DNA from: Tolypocladium sp. Sup5 PDA-1
Lineage: Eukaryota > Ascomycota > Sordariomycetes > Hypocreales > Ophiocordycipitaceae
Length of the DNA stretch: 64,000 nt
Direction: 5' to 3'
Assembly (NCBI GenBank): GCA_000750105.3
Contig: JPHH03000004.1
Coordinates: 620,001-684,000, forward strand
The translations under genes and the position numbers were made by a program. The notes beneath the pieces are model-generated. The model saw only the letters and a program-made list of their open reading frames with translations. It did not search any database and was not told the DNA's origin. Numbering within the stretch: the first letter of the stretch is position 1; every line of letters starts with the position of its first letter. Positions 18,444 to 30,155 of this stretch are shown piece after piece.

Positions 18444-21400
18444 CGGAGCGCGGAAAGGGGAATTGGGAAAGCCCGGCGGCTTGGGTATGTCCTCCCGTTG
18501 GGGCGGGACGTCCTTTGTTTGGGGGCCGGATGCGGCTGACGGCCTCGCGGGCCGGTAGGAGTTTGCTGGAGGGGGTCGCCAGGGAGAGCGATGGCGGGAG
18601 CGGGAGGCCGGGACGCTGCGGGGCCGGCAGCGCAGCGTGAAGCGGCGACAAACGCGAATGAGGGCAAAATGTGAGGGAAAAGGAGCAAGAGTGAGGGTTT
18701 GCAAGTTGGTCTGCAGGCGAGAAGATGGAGGCTGAGCATGGAGTCATTGGGCGTTAGGCAGGCCACCACCAACGCCAGGGAACCGCGCACAAGCACCTGA
18801 ACCAGCACCTGAACCAGCACCTGAACCAGCCGTGGCGGCCGTACCGATGACGCTCCCTCCATCCACCACCAACAATGCGACGTCTTCCACCAATCCAACG
18901 CCCTTTTGACTATCCAACCGATTCCCAACGCTCCCCGGGCAAGCATGTATTTCCCGCAGCATGGATTTCCCCTCTGCTCGCTCCGAGCTGCGCCATCGAG
19001 CACATACCAGCGCTGCGAGACATCGCCTGCAGCAATCTCCAGTACAACCAGACGCTGTTTGGCTCCCAGACACCGACGGCAGGGATCCCGCTAGGGGTCT
19101 TGGGGTCTGAACCCCTCCCTGGAGTCCCTAGAGCTGCCACCCCACTATGACGTGCCTTAGTGGACGATCCCTCCACCCGCCGTCTGCCCAGCAATACGAA
19201 GCGACGGTGATTTGCCAGTTGCCCATCCTCCTCAGCATGGAAAACACGGCATGGCAAGGCTGGCAAGGATGAACCAGGCATTGCGAGTCCACACCTCGAG
19301 GAGAGGATGAAGAACTGTTGTTGCTCGACGGCGGTGTGCACTGCGTGGCAGGTCCAGGCAAGCCGCCTCAGGTTCCCCAGCCTTGATTCGACATCCGCGC
19401 CATCAACATCGACAACGGGGCCTTCAACCTCGAAGCTCCTGCGCCGTGGAAGCATTGCACGCAGTTCCCTGTGATGGATGGCTCAAGAGCGACAGGATGG
19501 CTACGCTAGGCTACTTCCGATCCCGGGATGCGCTCCTGGATCGTCCTGCTCTCGCGACATCCTCGAGCAGATTGGGTAGTGGAGATGGAGCTGTCAAGGT
19601 GAATAAGCTTTACCAGCTGCCATCGCCTTCAGCGGTAACCAGTCATGCTTGGCAGCAGTGCCTTTGTTCTACATGGACCGAGCCGTACGGACTACACGTA
19701 AGCCGGAAACATTACGCTGTATTCGTACATACATATTCGTGCTCCGTACTCCGTAGAAAGGTCAGAAACGCCGACGGGCAGTGGATGTCTCGCGTAACGC
19801 GGATCCACAGGAGGCCTTTGCGAGACCAGACGAGAGGCCTTGCTCATCGACGGCCTGCAGCATCGGCTGCAGATAAAATTCCCGCTGCTGCACCGCCGTT
19901 GTTTCACCAATAACGCGGGCCCTTCAAATATATGAGGCAAGTTGCTGAGCATCCAGCGGATATCTGTAGTCGAAAGGGATGTACTAAACGGCCATATTGT
20001 CCGCAAGTTGGCATGTTTGAGTGTTAGACCCTGTGCGACAGACGCGTGGCAATTGTCGACGGGAGTGTGGCACATTCCAGTGGTCCAGTGTGCCGGGACC
20101 GTCGCTGAGAGGCTGGAGCACAACATGCGTGCGGGTACCTGGCCTTCCCGCAAGCCAACGTCGTGAGCTCCCGAGAGGCACAGATCTCGACGTCGAGAAA
20201 GCATAATGGGTGGTGGTTTGTAAGTCGATGGGAGTGCTGACGTCTACCCAGTTGCCAGACCACGACGGATAATGGTGAGAGATCAAAGCTGCCATGGGCT
20301 TCCCCGTGCAGCTCAGGAATCGCCGTCGAGGATCTGCTAGGGTTCTTGCACGATACGAATACCGTATTCGCGACTCACGGGGATCGGCGGTGCGACGGGC
20401 TCGTGATATTCGGCTGTTGCGGTTGAGGTTGGCAGGACGATACGAGACTGGATGGTCACAGTCTCAGCTGGCCATGTGGGCTTACCGACCCCTGGCGGCG
20501 ACGAATGCGGTCCTGCAATGCCGAGCTTCGGAGCGGTCAACCGACGTTTGCTCATCGTGTTACCCGGTTGTCTGATCGGTCGCGTTTACTCGTATGTGTA
20601 TTCTTGAGTTCCATCGGATGCCTTGCAGCCCAGGATTTGGCCAGCACGTCAGGCCAGGAGTTTGGATCAAAGGCGTGTCCTTCCTATGCCCTTAATTAGG
20701 GGGTAACAGCAGCCCCAGATGCGGCTTACAACGAAAAGCAACAAACGCCATGCTTGTATAGGCAGCCCGAGCTGCTCTAAACACAAACCACGGGACACTT
20801 GTCTGCGAATGCATCGTTGCCATTTCAGGAGGCTCTAGAAAGCACTCCTGAGACACAGGACAGCTCCAAGCTTTGAGAGCGTCCGTTAATTGAGGATGGG
20901 TGCATGACCGACAGCCAAACTGACAGCCAGTCGTCCAGTCATAAACAAGCCAGCCGCCCGCTCGGGCCGTTTCAAACCAGCTCAGGCCTGCATTCAGTGA
21001 AATCAAGGACCAACAGCTGTACTCCGTAGGGCTGTCCTGACTCGGCAGAAGCAAACGGAGTCACACTGTGCAGCATGCAGCCTGCAGGGCAGCTGCCCAA
21101 AGAGGCAACTAAGAAGTTGGAGAAACGTTCCTCGGAGCCTCGCCGCAACTTGACCCAAGCTTGGGAGGTTGGGCGAGAGAGGTAACGTCTCCCGCAATGG
21201 CAGACTTGCAGACCTACCAGCAGCCTGCCAGCCGGTTTGTCCACGAGCTCTCGTGTGGCGACTAGCTTTGGGGCCCTGAGAATAGCCGGTGTAAATTTAG
21301 AAGCAAACGCAACGGGTGCAACGCGGCGAGCTAGAGCCAAGCGAGAGATGGTGGCGGCGGAGAGGAGGGAGCCATCGTGAGGGAGGGTCACTAGCCCAGC

Positions 21401-23644
21401 ATCTCCAGAATCTCCAGGTCTCGTGGGAAAGGAAAGAAACAATCGACCGAGCTCGACCCGTGGCGCATGATGTCTGTCGCATTTGCAAAATCGATCCGCC
21501 GGTGTGGTGGACAAATGCGGCAGTGGCCGGGCCGGGGGACGAGGCGAGATGAGAGAAATTTCTAGCGCACATGATGGCATCGCAGCCCGGGCTGCCCAGC
21601 CGGCACTGCCCCACGGCGAACGCTTCTCGGCCCACTGGCTGGCGCCGAGCTGAATACGAGGCGCCAGGACGTCGAGCAGCGAGGAATGGATGCCGTATTG
21701 CCGCGCATCTCGGCACCGGCGAGGCTCCAGCAGGTCATCGATAGCGGCGGCTCACGTATGCCGAGACGCAAACCTTGCGTCGTCGTCTCGTGAGTGCGTG
21801 TTTCTCGAGATAACCTCTCGGACTGTCCGTCGCCTCTGCCCGGCTCTCTGTCGTGGACGCCGCGATAGCCCGACCGGATCCGACAGGAGAAAGACAGCCC
21901 TCCGCTGGTCTGTAAGATTCTGGGTCCATCCGTCTCCTGTTTCAGTGCGCTCCGCGCTCCTTGCTGGGCGTCTGATGGGAGCAACAGGGTCGTCGGGCAC
22001 AAGGCGACGCATGGGCAGGCTGGCAGGCCCCCGCGGATTGCTGCCAGTGGGCAATATGTTCTGCATGCATGTCTCCCACGCCCGTCGCCCAGGCGTTGAG
22101 GGATGGATTGGATCCTCTTGTTGTTGGTCTGCCGTTACACAACGTCGTGGACTCGTGTGATGCTTCCAGAAGGGGCTGGAGCCTTGGGCCGGTTTGCAGG
22201 GGGGCAGAGCCGTGCAACCCCCCAGCCTCCAGGGGGAACGCCGCTGGAACAATTTTGCCGGCAAACGGCACTGTCCGGCACTGTACGGGGCGCGTACCGT
22301 TGCAGCACAATGCAAGTCTTGGATACGGGCAGCAAGCGCAAGTCACCCGCCGCATCGCACCGTATCCTAACGTCTCGCACCGTCCCCCTATTGTGCCCCT
22401 CAAACGCTCTGCGTCGATGACGCGGGCATCACAAGGGCGACAGTGTGAACTCACTCGCTCAGCACCTCAACCAAACCGCGCTTCGGGTCTTTCTCCCTGC
22501 CGACGGGCGTGAATACATGCGTCCAATGGTAATGGCAGCTCCCGCGCATAGGGCAGCAGGTTCGGCGTGCATTTCGGACCGCGTCAACAGCGGCAGCACT
22601 ACTGTACTGACAGCGGCGGGTAACGTTCGTGATGGGCTGCAAGGTCCCAGGTCCTGTCGTATCACCCACCGAACCAGTGAACCACAGTCCACAGTCCAAC
22701 TTTGACCCCCTACCTCCACACCCCGATCGATCTTACGAGTAAGCTCACGACTGGCAGCGCATCATGAGTCCATGACCGTGTGGCAAGGCCTAGAAATGCC
22801 CCAGCAAACACGAGATCAGCATCCGACGATCCCAGGCCCGGCGGCTCAAAAGTCTTGAGCGACCGCACACAGATACGGATACAACCACACACAATGAGTG
22901 AATCAGGCACTCGATCTGCTGCAACGGCACCGCCAGTACGAGTACTCGTAGCAACTGCGGCCGGGCCCTGGCATTGGACCTCCCGGCGGCGCCACCCAGA
23001 TAGCGCAACATTGCCCCGGAGGCCAGCGTCCCTTCGTGACGAATGGAGCCAAACAGGCAACCCAAAAGAAGCCAAGGGTGGCTGGGGGCCCCGGTGCGTG
23101 CGTGTGTCGTGTCAATTGTCTCAGCGTCAGAGATGGTTGTCAAGGTCTCGACCTGGTTGGCCCGCCGCCCACAGCCATGAACAGCTGCAGGGGTCTCTTT
23201 GTGGTTCTACCCCCTGTCACGTCGTCTCCTGGTGCGAGGCTTGGCTGATGACGGGTGTGGGAACATGGAGGGCTGGACACGGAGAGGTCCTGTCGTCGGT
23301 CCCTTTGCTGATGGGGCTCCCAGGAGGTAATAAAACGCCCGTCTCATCGCCCTGGCCCCAAATCCCTCCTGATCCCGCTCCCTCTTCCTGCTCCTGGTTA
23401 TCTACTCTCGTTGTCCTCATCCTCATCCAACAACCTTGTTTCCTTTTGGCCATCTTCCTGTCTCTCGCTTCTGACCAGTACTGTCGTTTCTTTTTGGCCC
23501 TCTTGGCCTCGTGTTTGTAAGTTCAGGCCACAACAACCCCCCTTTACTCGGCGCAACCGCTCATGAAGCATCACAGCTGCTCCTATCCTTGACCAAAGAC
23601 AACCTCGTCTCCAAAACCTTTTCGCACATCCCAGCCTCGCAACG
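18444..23644. other. 5.2 kb region without a recognisable gene
   Basis: Many short overlapping frames on both strands, none with a domain, repeated splice pattern or family resemblance. It contains three perfect copies of a 12-mer AGCACCTGAACC at 18792-18827, and copies of the 9-base motif TACTCCGTA at 19747 and 21020. The last about 350 bases (CT-rich, with AATAAAA near 23329) are the likely promoter and 5' UTR of the Crh gene. A non-coding RNA or an orphan gene cannot be excluded. Confidence 0.55.
18792..18829. repeat. 12-bp tandem repeat, three copies
   Basis: The unit AGCACCTGAACC occurs three times without mismatch and is followed by AG of a fourth. It lies upstream of the sirtuin gene. 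Confidence 0.85.
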
Positions 23645-24901
23645 ATGTTCCCCAAGGCTCTCTCCACCGCCGCGGTGGCCCTGGCCGCCTCCACTCTCGT
23701 TTCCGCTCAGACCTTTACGGAGTGCAACCCGCTGAAGCAGAGTGAGTTGCCTTCGTCGCCCGACTCGTTCTTCGCGATGCGATAAAACTGACAACAGTTT
23801 TCCACAGCCTGCCCTGCCGACCCTGCCTTCGGCTCCAAGGTCACCTGCGACTTCACGAAGGGCAAGTGCGGCGCCTTCAGTGAGGCCGACGGCACCACGA
23901 TCACGTACAACGGCAACGGCGCCGTCTTCAAGATCAACACCGAGAACGACGCCCCCACCATCCACACCGGCAAGTACATCTTCTTCGGCCGCATCGACGT
24001 CGAGGTCCAGGCCGCCGCCGGCCAGGGCATCGTCACCAGCGCCGTCCTCCAGTCCGACGATCTCGACGAGATCGACTGGGAGTGGGTTGGCGGCGACAAC
24101 GCCCAGGTCCAGTCCAACTACTTCAGCAAGGGCGACACCTCCACCTACGACCGTGGTGCCTACCACCCCGTTTCCAACCCTACCGGGTCTTTCCACACCT
24201 ACTCTGTTGAGTGGACTCCCCAGTCTGTCGTCTGGCTCATCGATAACGCGCCGGTGCGCACCCTGACCTACGCGTCCGCCAAGGGTGGCGCCGCGTTCCC
24301 CCAGACCCCCATGGAGGTCAAGCTCGGAACCTGGGTCGCCGGACGCAAGAACGCCCCCGAGGGCACTGTCCAGTGGGCCGGCGGCTACGCCGACTTCTCC
24401 AAGGCTCCCTTCCTCGGCTACTATAAGAGCATTGCCATCACCGACTACGCCGGCAAGGACAAGCCCGCCAACGGCGGCGTCAAGGAGTACATCTACAGCG
24501 ACAAGACTGGCACCTACCAGAGCATCAAGGTCGTTGGCGGTGACTCTGGCAGCGACAGCTCCAGCAGCTCCAGCAGCTCCAGCAGCGGCAGCGCCACCGG
24601 GACCCAGACCAGCTCGGGTGCGCAGTCTTCCACCAAGGCCTCTGGGACCTCCACCAAGGCTCCCAGCACCACCGGCACCGGCACCAGCGCCAAGACCACC
24701 TTGACCACTGCTGCCTCGACTGGCTCCAACTCGACCTCCACCGTTGCTTCCACGGCTACTGGTTCTAAGACCTCCGGCCCCAGCGGCAGCACGACGCCCA
24801 CCACCGTCCCCGGCGGCTCTGGCGCTCCCCGCGGCGCCGCTGCCGTCGGCAGCGTCCTGCTGGCCGGCGTCGGCGTCATGGTCGCCCAGATGCTGCTGTA
24901 A
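23645..24901 (+). CDS. GPI-anchored Crh-type GH16 chitin-glucan transglycosylase
   Basis: Cell-wall enzyme of the Crh1/Utr2 (Aspergillus Crf) family, which links chitin to beta-1,6/beta-1,3-glucan. Exons 23645-23741 and 23808-24901 (intron 66 nt) give 396 residues; the join restores Thr33 in NPLKQTCPADPAFG. A signal peptide ends near Ala21 (VSA-QT). The GH16 catalytic motif is DEIDWEW, with Glu120 as nucleophile, Asp122, and Glu124 as acid/base. Conserved GSFHTYSVEWTP and GTWVAGR follow. From about residue 285 a Ser/Thr-rich, heavily O-glycosylatable stalk leads to a C-terminal hydrophobic tail (VGSVLLAGVGVMVAQMLL), the expected GPI-attachment signal. The enzyme should act at the plasma membrane and in the wall at growth sites. 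Confidence 0.96.
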
Positions 24902-26074
24902 GGGACGTGAGGCTCATGAGCACAACTTACCCCCTTTCTTCTCTTCTGGATGTACTATTTTCTGTCATGGTCAACGAAAGAACGCGCATGTAGTATGAGA
25001 GAAACACGCAACGCAACCTATACTGCACGCGAAGAGAGCAGACCATCTAATATTATACAATTCGAGTGGAGCCTTCTTTCTTTGCCCGAGCACATACAAC
25101 AAACCCAAACTACGGAGTATACAACACCACAAAGCATTGAGAGGGGGGCCAACTCCACCGACCTATCGGCGGCTTATTCCTGGATGATCTTGGCCCGTCC
25201 GAACGACAGACACCTACGTTGGTTTTAATGTGATTGCTGCCTTTTTGTTGGTTGGGGGGGAGCAAGGGTTGGCACGCAAAATGAGGTGTTGTGTGGATTC
25301 GTCATTTTTGATACGAGGGAGCGGAGGATGCTTGGATTTGACTGATTGAAAGTCTATTTTGGCATTGTAGGGCATTTAGATCCCGTGTCGCCGGTTGACG
25401 GCACACCTGCACAAAGAACTACCTAGAACTACTATTTTCCCTTGCCTTTGCCTTCTGGACTTGAGCCTCATCTCGTGCCTAAAAGTGAAACTGTAATAAA
25501 ACCCGCATAGGCAACAGGCGAACCGCGTCAAAGCGCCCTCGTGCGTCTGCCCGTGTCCCAATGCGCGCAGCGTCGGAAATTACACGTTATGGATCCAATG
25601 CCGTCGGCACCGAAAGTCCCCCGCCAAGCACAGCGGGGGGGGGGGGGGGAAGCCCGTATCCTTGGATTCATTGCGAGGCACATTCTCCCCTTGGCTTGGC
25701 GAGGGCTCGAATGGGCCGAGTTTGTCTTGAGAAATGCGAGCTGCAAGGGGGGGAATGGGAGTTGCTTGGGTTGGGACGCTGCCAAGTCGTCGCTCGACTC
25801 TTTCCGTCAGGTCTCCGCTCCGGGAGGGTTTTACGAGAGCCTCATGGAAACTTACCAGGGACCGAGAAAGACCGGTTGGTTCTCCGGATACGAAGTAATA
25901 TTACATACGGAGTACCGCTGACCGATAAAACGTCCCTTAACCCCCATCCTGCGCACAAAAAGCCAATTTTTTTTATACCCAAAACAGATACACCTCCCAA
26001 ATCGCAGTAAAAGAAATTCCCTCAAAAAACAAAAAAAAAATTAAACCCCGCAAGCGAGGTCCTGTGAATGCTTC
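24902..26074. other. Crh 3' flank and spacer before the tRNA
   Basis: AT-richer 3' flank. It holds TACGGAGTA copies at 25111 and 25906 and a run of 15 G at 25635-25649. No gene seen. Confidence 0.6.
26023..26040 (-). terminator. Pol III terminator for the tRNA
   Basis: On the minus strand this is a run of ten T, a G, then six T, about 34 nt beyond the tRNA 3' end. That is a strong RNA polymerase III stop. Confidence 0.75.
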
Positions 26075-26145
26075 TCCGGTACAGGGAATCGAACCCTGGG
26101 CTGCTCGGTGAGAGCGAGCGATGTTAGCCACTACACCATACCGGA
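26075..26145 (-). tRNA. tRNA-Glu (CTC anticodon)
   Basis: 71-nt intron-less cloverleaf on minus. The acceptor TCCGGTA pairs with TACCGGA; the A box is TGGTGTAGTGG; the anticodon stem GCTCG/CGAGC encloses the loop CTCTCAC with anticodon CTC (reads GAG); the B box is GGTTCGATTCC. CCA is not encoded, as expected in a eukaryote. Confidence 0.97.
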
Positions 26146-26561
26146 GTGACTTTGATTTGTGGGATGGGGACGGCCTCAATCAGTTCATATCTCTTCCGAC
26201 TCACAGTGGAGTTGATTTGGTGCGCTGGGCCTGGGCATCCGTCCAGTAAGGTATGAAGGTACGAATAGGGCAAGTTTCAATATCCACATTCGGAAAGTCC
26301 CGAGAGTGGAGAGTTTCCACACGTCGCACTTACACATGCTTGCTCATACACAGCTGTACCAGACTTTCATGTCACCAACAAGGCAAACATGAGACGCCTT
26401 GGCACCTCCCTCGCTCCAAGCCGTCATATCATAGGTATAGCAGTAATATTAATAAACAAAAGACTTTAGGCAAGGTAGGAATACACGTGCGACCTCGAAA
26501 CCAGAGCCGACTCCAAACTTCACACGACGGTGCAACCATCAAAAGGCCCTCTTGGCTTCTT
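26146..26561. other. Spacer between tRNA and M4 protease gene
   Basis: Contains the tRNA 5' flank and the 3' UTR of the minus-strand protease gene. Nothing else seen. Confidence 0.55.
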
Positions 26562-27982
26562 CTAGACGCTCCGGGTCACGCCGACGTCAGTCCAGGCCTT
26601 GCGCACCGTCTTTGCAGCGTCCTCGCCAAACTCCTCCTCGGCACAGTCGACGGTGACATCTGCAAACTGCTTGAAGCTGCAGCGGGAGGGAACCTTGCCG
26701 CTGTTCATCGCCTTCCACCAGATTTGACCAGCCTTTTCCCACGAGAAACCACCAAAGGCCACGGCCGCCAGGTAGAATGCCTTGTTGGGAATGCCGGAGT
26801 AGATGTGGACGCCACCGTTGTCCTCGTACGTCCTCTCGTACTGAGCCATGTTGTCCACCTGGGGATCTTTGCCCTGTCATCGAGTGTCAGTTGGGGCTGC
26901 TGACGTGAGTGCGAATTGGCAGTCATCTTACAAAACGAGGGTCGTCGTAGGCCGTTCCGGGGCTCTTCATGCTTCGCAGGGCAACCCCCTTGACGTCTGG
27001 CACAAGACAGCCTTCGCCGATGAGCCAATCTGCCTTGTCCGATTTCTCGTCCTCGATCTTCTGCTTGATCATGATGCCAAATACATCAGAGATGTGCTCG
27101 TTCAAGGCGCCGGGCTGATCCATGTATTCAAGTGGGCTGGTGTGCTCGGTGACCGCGTGCGTCAGCTCATGCCCAATGACGTCGATGCAGCCGGTGAAGT
27201 TGTTGAGAAACTCGCCGCCGTCGCCAAAGACCATTTGCATCCTCTGGGGATCCCAAACTGGCGTGGCTCGTCAGCTTGTGTACAGACTCCCACGTTGATT
27301 CGACCACTCACAGGCATTTTCGTAGTTCTCGCCAAAGTGAACGGAGCTGATGACATCCGCGTTCTTGTTGTCGATGGACTTCCAATTGAAGTACTCCAAG
27401 TAAAAGGCGAGGACATGCCCAACGTTGTCGTAGGCCAGGTTGACGTCCTTGTCCTTGACCTTCGCTTCCCCTTCGGCTCGCTTCAGCTCGCCGGGAAGTT
27501 CATCTTCGTCTTGCGTTTTCTTGGCGTCGTAAACGGCACGATAAGGAGCATCTTTGGGGCTGTCCTTGTCTTTGTCCTTGCCTTTGGCTGCCAATTCTAC
27601 TGCAACATCAGCAGGACGACTTTGGAAGAGGGCAGATGACAGTCGCCGGCTCACCTTGCTGTGCCTCGGGGGCTTTAGCCATGAGAGACTGAAGATGGCT
27701 GAGGTCTCTCTTGGCGCGGGTGCGAGTGGCCTCGTCAACTGATGCAGACGTGGACAGTCGAGTCAGAACGCCCTCGGGGATGAAGGGCGATGCACGAAAA
27801 GTAGCAGCACCGGAGCCAGGGGGCTCGGCCAGCGTCGCCATGCGCTTCCGACGAGCGCTACTCACGCGGTCGTGAGCGGCGAGGGACGCCTTGGCCGCGT
27901 CACGGACATTCTGAGGATTGCTATTTGAATCACGGATACCGCGAAGGAGGTGAGGCGGGACGATGAAGCAGCGGCAAGACAT
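26562..27982 (-). CDS. M4 (thermolysin/protealysin-like) zinc metalloprotease
   Basis: Neutral zinc endopeptidase. Exons on minus: 27982-27655, 27599-27312, 27257-26932 and 26873-26562 (introns 55, 54 and 58 nt), 417 residues. The N-terminus, CFIVPPHLLRGI, matches the short propeptide of protealysin-type M4 enzymes rather than the long propeptide of thermolysin. Zinc ligands are His235 and His239 in HELTH with catalytic Glu236; the third ligand is Glu259 in GALNEHISDVFG. The substrate-site motif GGVHIYSGIPNKAFY is intact, so the protein looks active. No signal peptide is seen, so it may be intracellular or leave by a non-classical route, as proposed for protealysins. The segment at about residues 110-160 is Lys/Asp/Glu-rich and looks like an insertion. 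M4 proteases are mainly bacterial; in fungi they are patchy and probably acquired by transfer. Confidence 0.93.
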
Positions 27983-28134
27983 GGCGATGGCGTCTCTGGG
28001 TGCGTGCTGTGAAGCGCGAGGTCGGGAGCTCTGGGAAGTTGTTTCGATAGGGTCCGATAGTAGGAGGTGCAGAACTGGCTACAAAGAGAAGATGGATGGG
28101 AGAGATGCTGAAATGCAGAGCATCCCCCTCTTTC

Positions 28135-28142
28135 TTTTATAC
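28135..28142 (-). promoter_or_regulatory. TATA box of the M4 protease gene
   Basis: TATAAAAG on minus, about 155 nt upstream of the start codon. Confidence 0.6.
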
Positions 28143-30155
28143 TTGGTCAGTTCGACCGAGTTCGATAAGGCAGGCAGCTTGCACTAGCTGACCATGCCAT
28201 CACTTGCCTGTTGAGCGAGTACACCTGTCGCGTGTACACATGCAAGGCACCATAACTCGCTCTGGTGTCACTTGGATGCTGCTTGGCAGGAAGGTTCACC
28301 CAGAGTGGTGCAGATGCTGCAGAAGCAACCCTTTGATCTGCAAAGACGGCACGTGCGGACAGACTTTCTTGCGTATTGTTGCAACTTCACTTGCCGCCAT
28401 TTCGCCGAGTTGTGCTCTTTGAAGCAGGCTGGCCGAAGTCACTTGGCGCGACTGTCACGGCTCACAAGCAGCGAGGCCACCTTTGCGCAGCACAATGGGC
28501 TTAGACATCGCCAGTCTGGCAGAGGGGTGAAGACGTGGCTCCCATGTGCCTATCGGGTTGCAAGCGTTCACGCTCTAGGCGGATCCTGATTGCCTGATTG
28601 CCTGAGTTGCCAGGTTGGAGGCCAGATGAAACCCTGCCAATCAGCTGCCAAAGTAACCCCTTCTGGGGATCTTTTTCACGAATGAGCGACTGCGAGGGCT
28701 GAACAAGCTTGTTCAGGTCTCACAGGCAACTCGCCTGACCGAGGTCACCTCAGCCCGCCAACGCCATCCCACGGATCATCCGCTCGCCTGTCGTCGACCC
28801 CTGACGCCCCATAGTGCGAGCCGAATATGCGGCGCCGTTTGAGCGGCGCCACGGCCAGACTTTACTAACTTTAGCATATGGGTGGCGGCTTGCATGGCAC
28901 GTATGGGGTTCACGACGGCAAGACCCGTTGGACGCCTCCACGCGAATGCGATGCAGACGCTGCCGGCAGATGCCATATTTGGCCCGACGCGCACACGCGC
29001 ACACGCGCATGCGATATTGTGGCCTCATCTATCTAGCCTGACGGAATGGCTTGAATCAGATGCTCGGTAGATTTTGGCCATCTCGTCACGAGGTGCAAGC
29101 GCCTGTAACGTGACGAGTGTGTCCGGAAACCTACCTCTCTCGCTTCCCCTCGACACAGCCGAGGCGACTCGCATTCGCATCTTCTCTTTGGAGCATTGTA
29201 TTGTTCTGGGTTTCAAGGCTAGGTGGGTAAAGGAGCCAAGTCTTATACCTTAGGTTTAAAAAGTAAGTAATGAACATAACTAGGTTTATAATTAGAGGAG
29301 TCAGTCGTAAGGAGCTTGTGCTTCAAGCCACAATTAGAATAGCAGATATTGGAGCTTCCCCTGTCAGTGAAGCTTACCTGAGGGTGAATATGCTTGCCAA
29401 TAGAATTCCATGAGCCGGAAGAGGACCGGCCACTGGAGGAACCCCTCTGTCACAAAACTATTCCATGTGGCTGAGAGGGCACTGGCAGACAGCCACCCAG
29501 CACGGGAGTTTTATACGTATTCCGAAAGCAGCCGAGTTCAGGTGTTCCGAAATAAATGTGCTGGAGACTAGGAACTTACTGTAGTGTATAACATCAACGG
29601 TAGCAATTCGTATATCCATCGCTAGTATCTTCGGCTGTCCAGCTGCTCGTCTATGCGGACGATAGACGGACCAGCCAGTTGTTGACGCCAGCGGCACAAA
29701 GCTGGTCGCACCAACCGAACCAGAATATCTGCCTGCTGGCCTAGAATGTATTGGAGCCTCCGTAGACTCCAGGGGCAGAGTCGCCGCCATTCGTGTCGTA
29801 CCTAGGCGGGTTGGCCAGCCGAAAGATGCTGTTGGTCGCCCAACCCTGTTGTGTACGGCCGCGAGCTTCCTACCTTATGAAGTTAACGGTGACTCGGCAC
29901 TGTTGAATGAATGCGGCTGGCGGGTGGCGCAGGCGGGTTGAGCAGGCGGCTGCCTCGAGAAGACGGCCTGTGCTGCCTGTTGGGAACTCGGGCGGCCGCC
30001 TTCTGACACTGCTCGCTGTTCGCCAGTCTCACTGACGGGATAATCATTCCTGGAACAGCGCCGTCACTGCTGTTCTTTGAACAGCGGATCTACATTATCC
30101 CCAGCAGATTCCATCTACCTCCCTCGCACGCCGCTTTCGTACGCCGCACAACACC
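28143..30155. other. 2 kb intergenic region with an AT-rich pocket
   Basis: No supported gene. A GCGCACAC-type simple repeat lies near 28988-29013 and an AT-rich pocket at about 29220-29350, unlike the surrounding composition. It might be an old transposon remnant, but I see no terminal repeats or transposase similarity. Confidence 0.5.

Noticed and set aside
28988..29013. GCGCACAC-type repeat as a possible CRISPR-like or satellite array
   Set aside because: It is a short simple-sequence tract with no spacers and no longer unit.
29220..29350. AT-rich pocket as a transposable element
   Set aside because: No terminal inverted repeats, target-site duplication or transposase frame could be found, so no mobile element is claimed.
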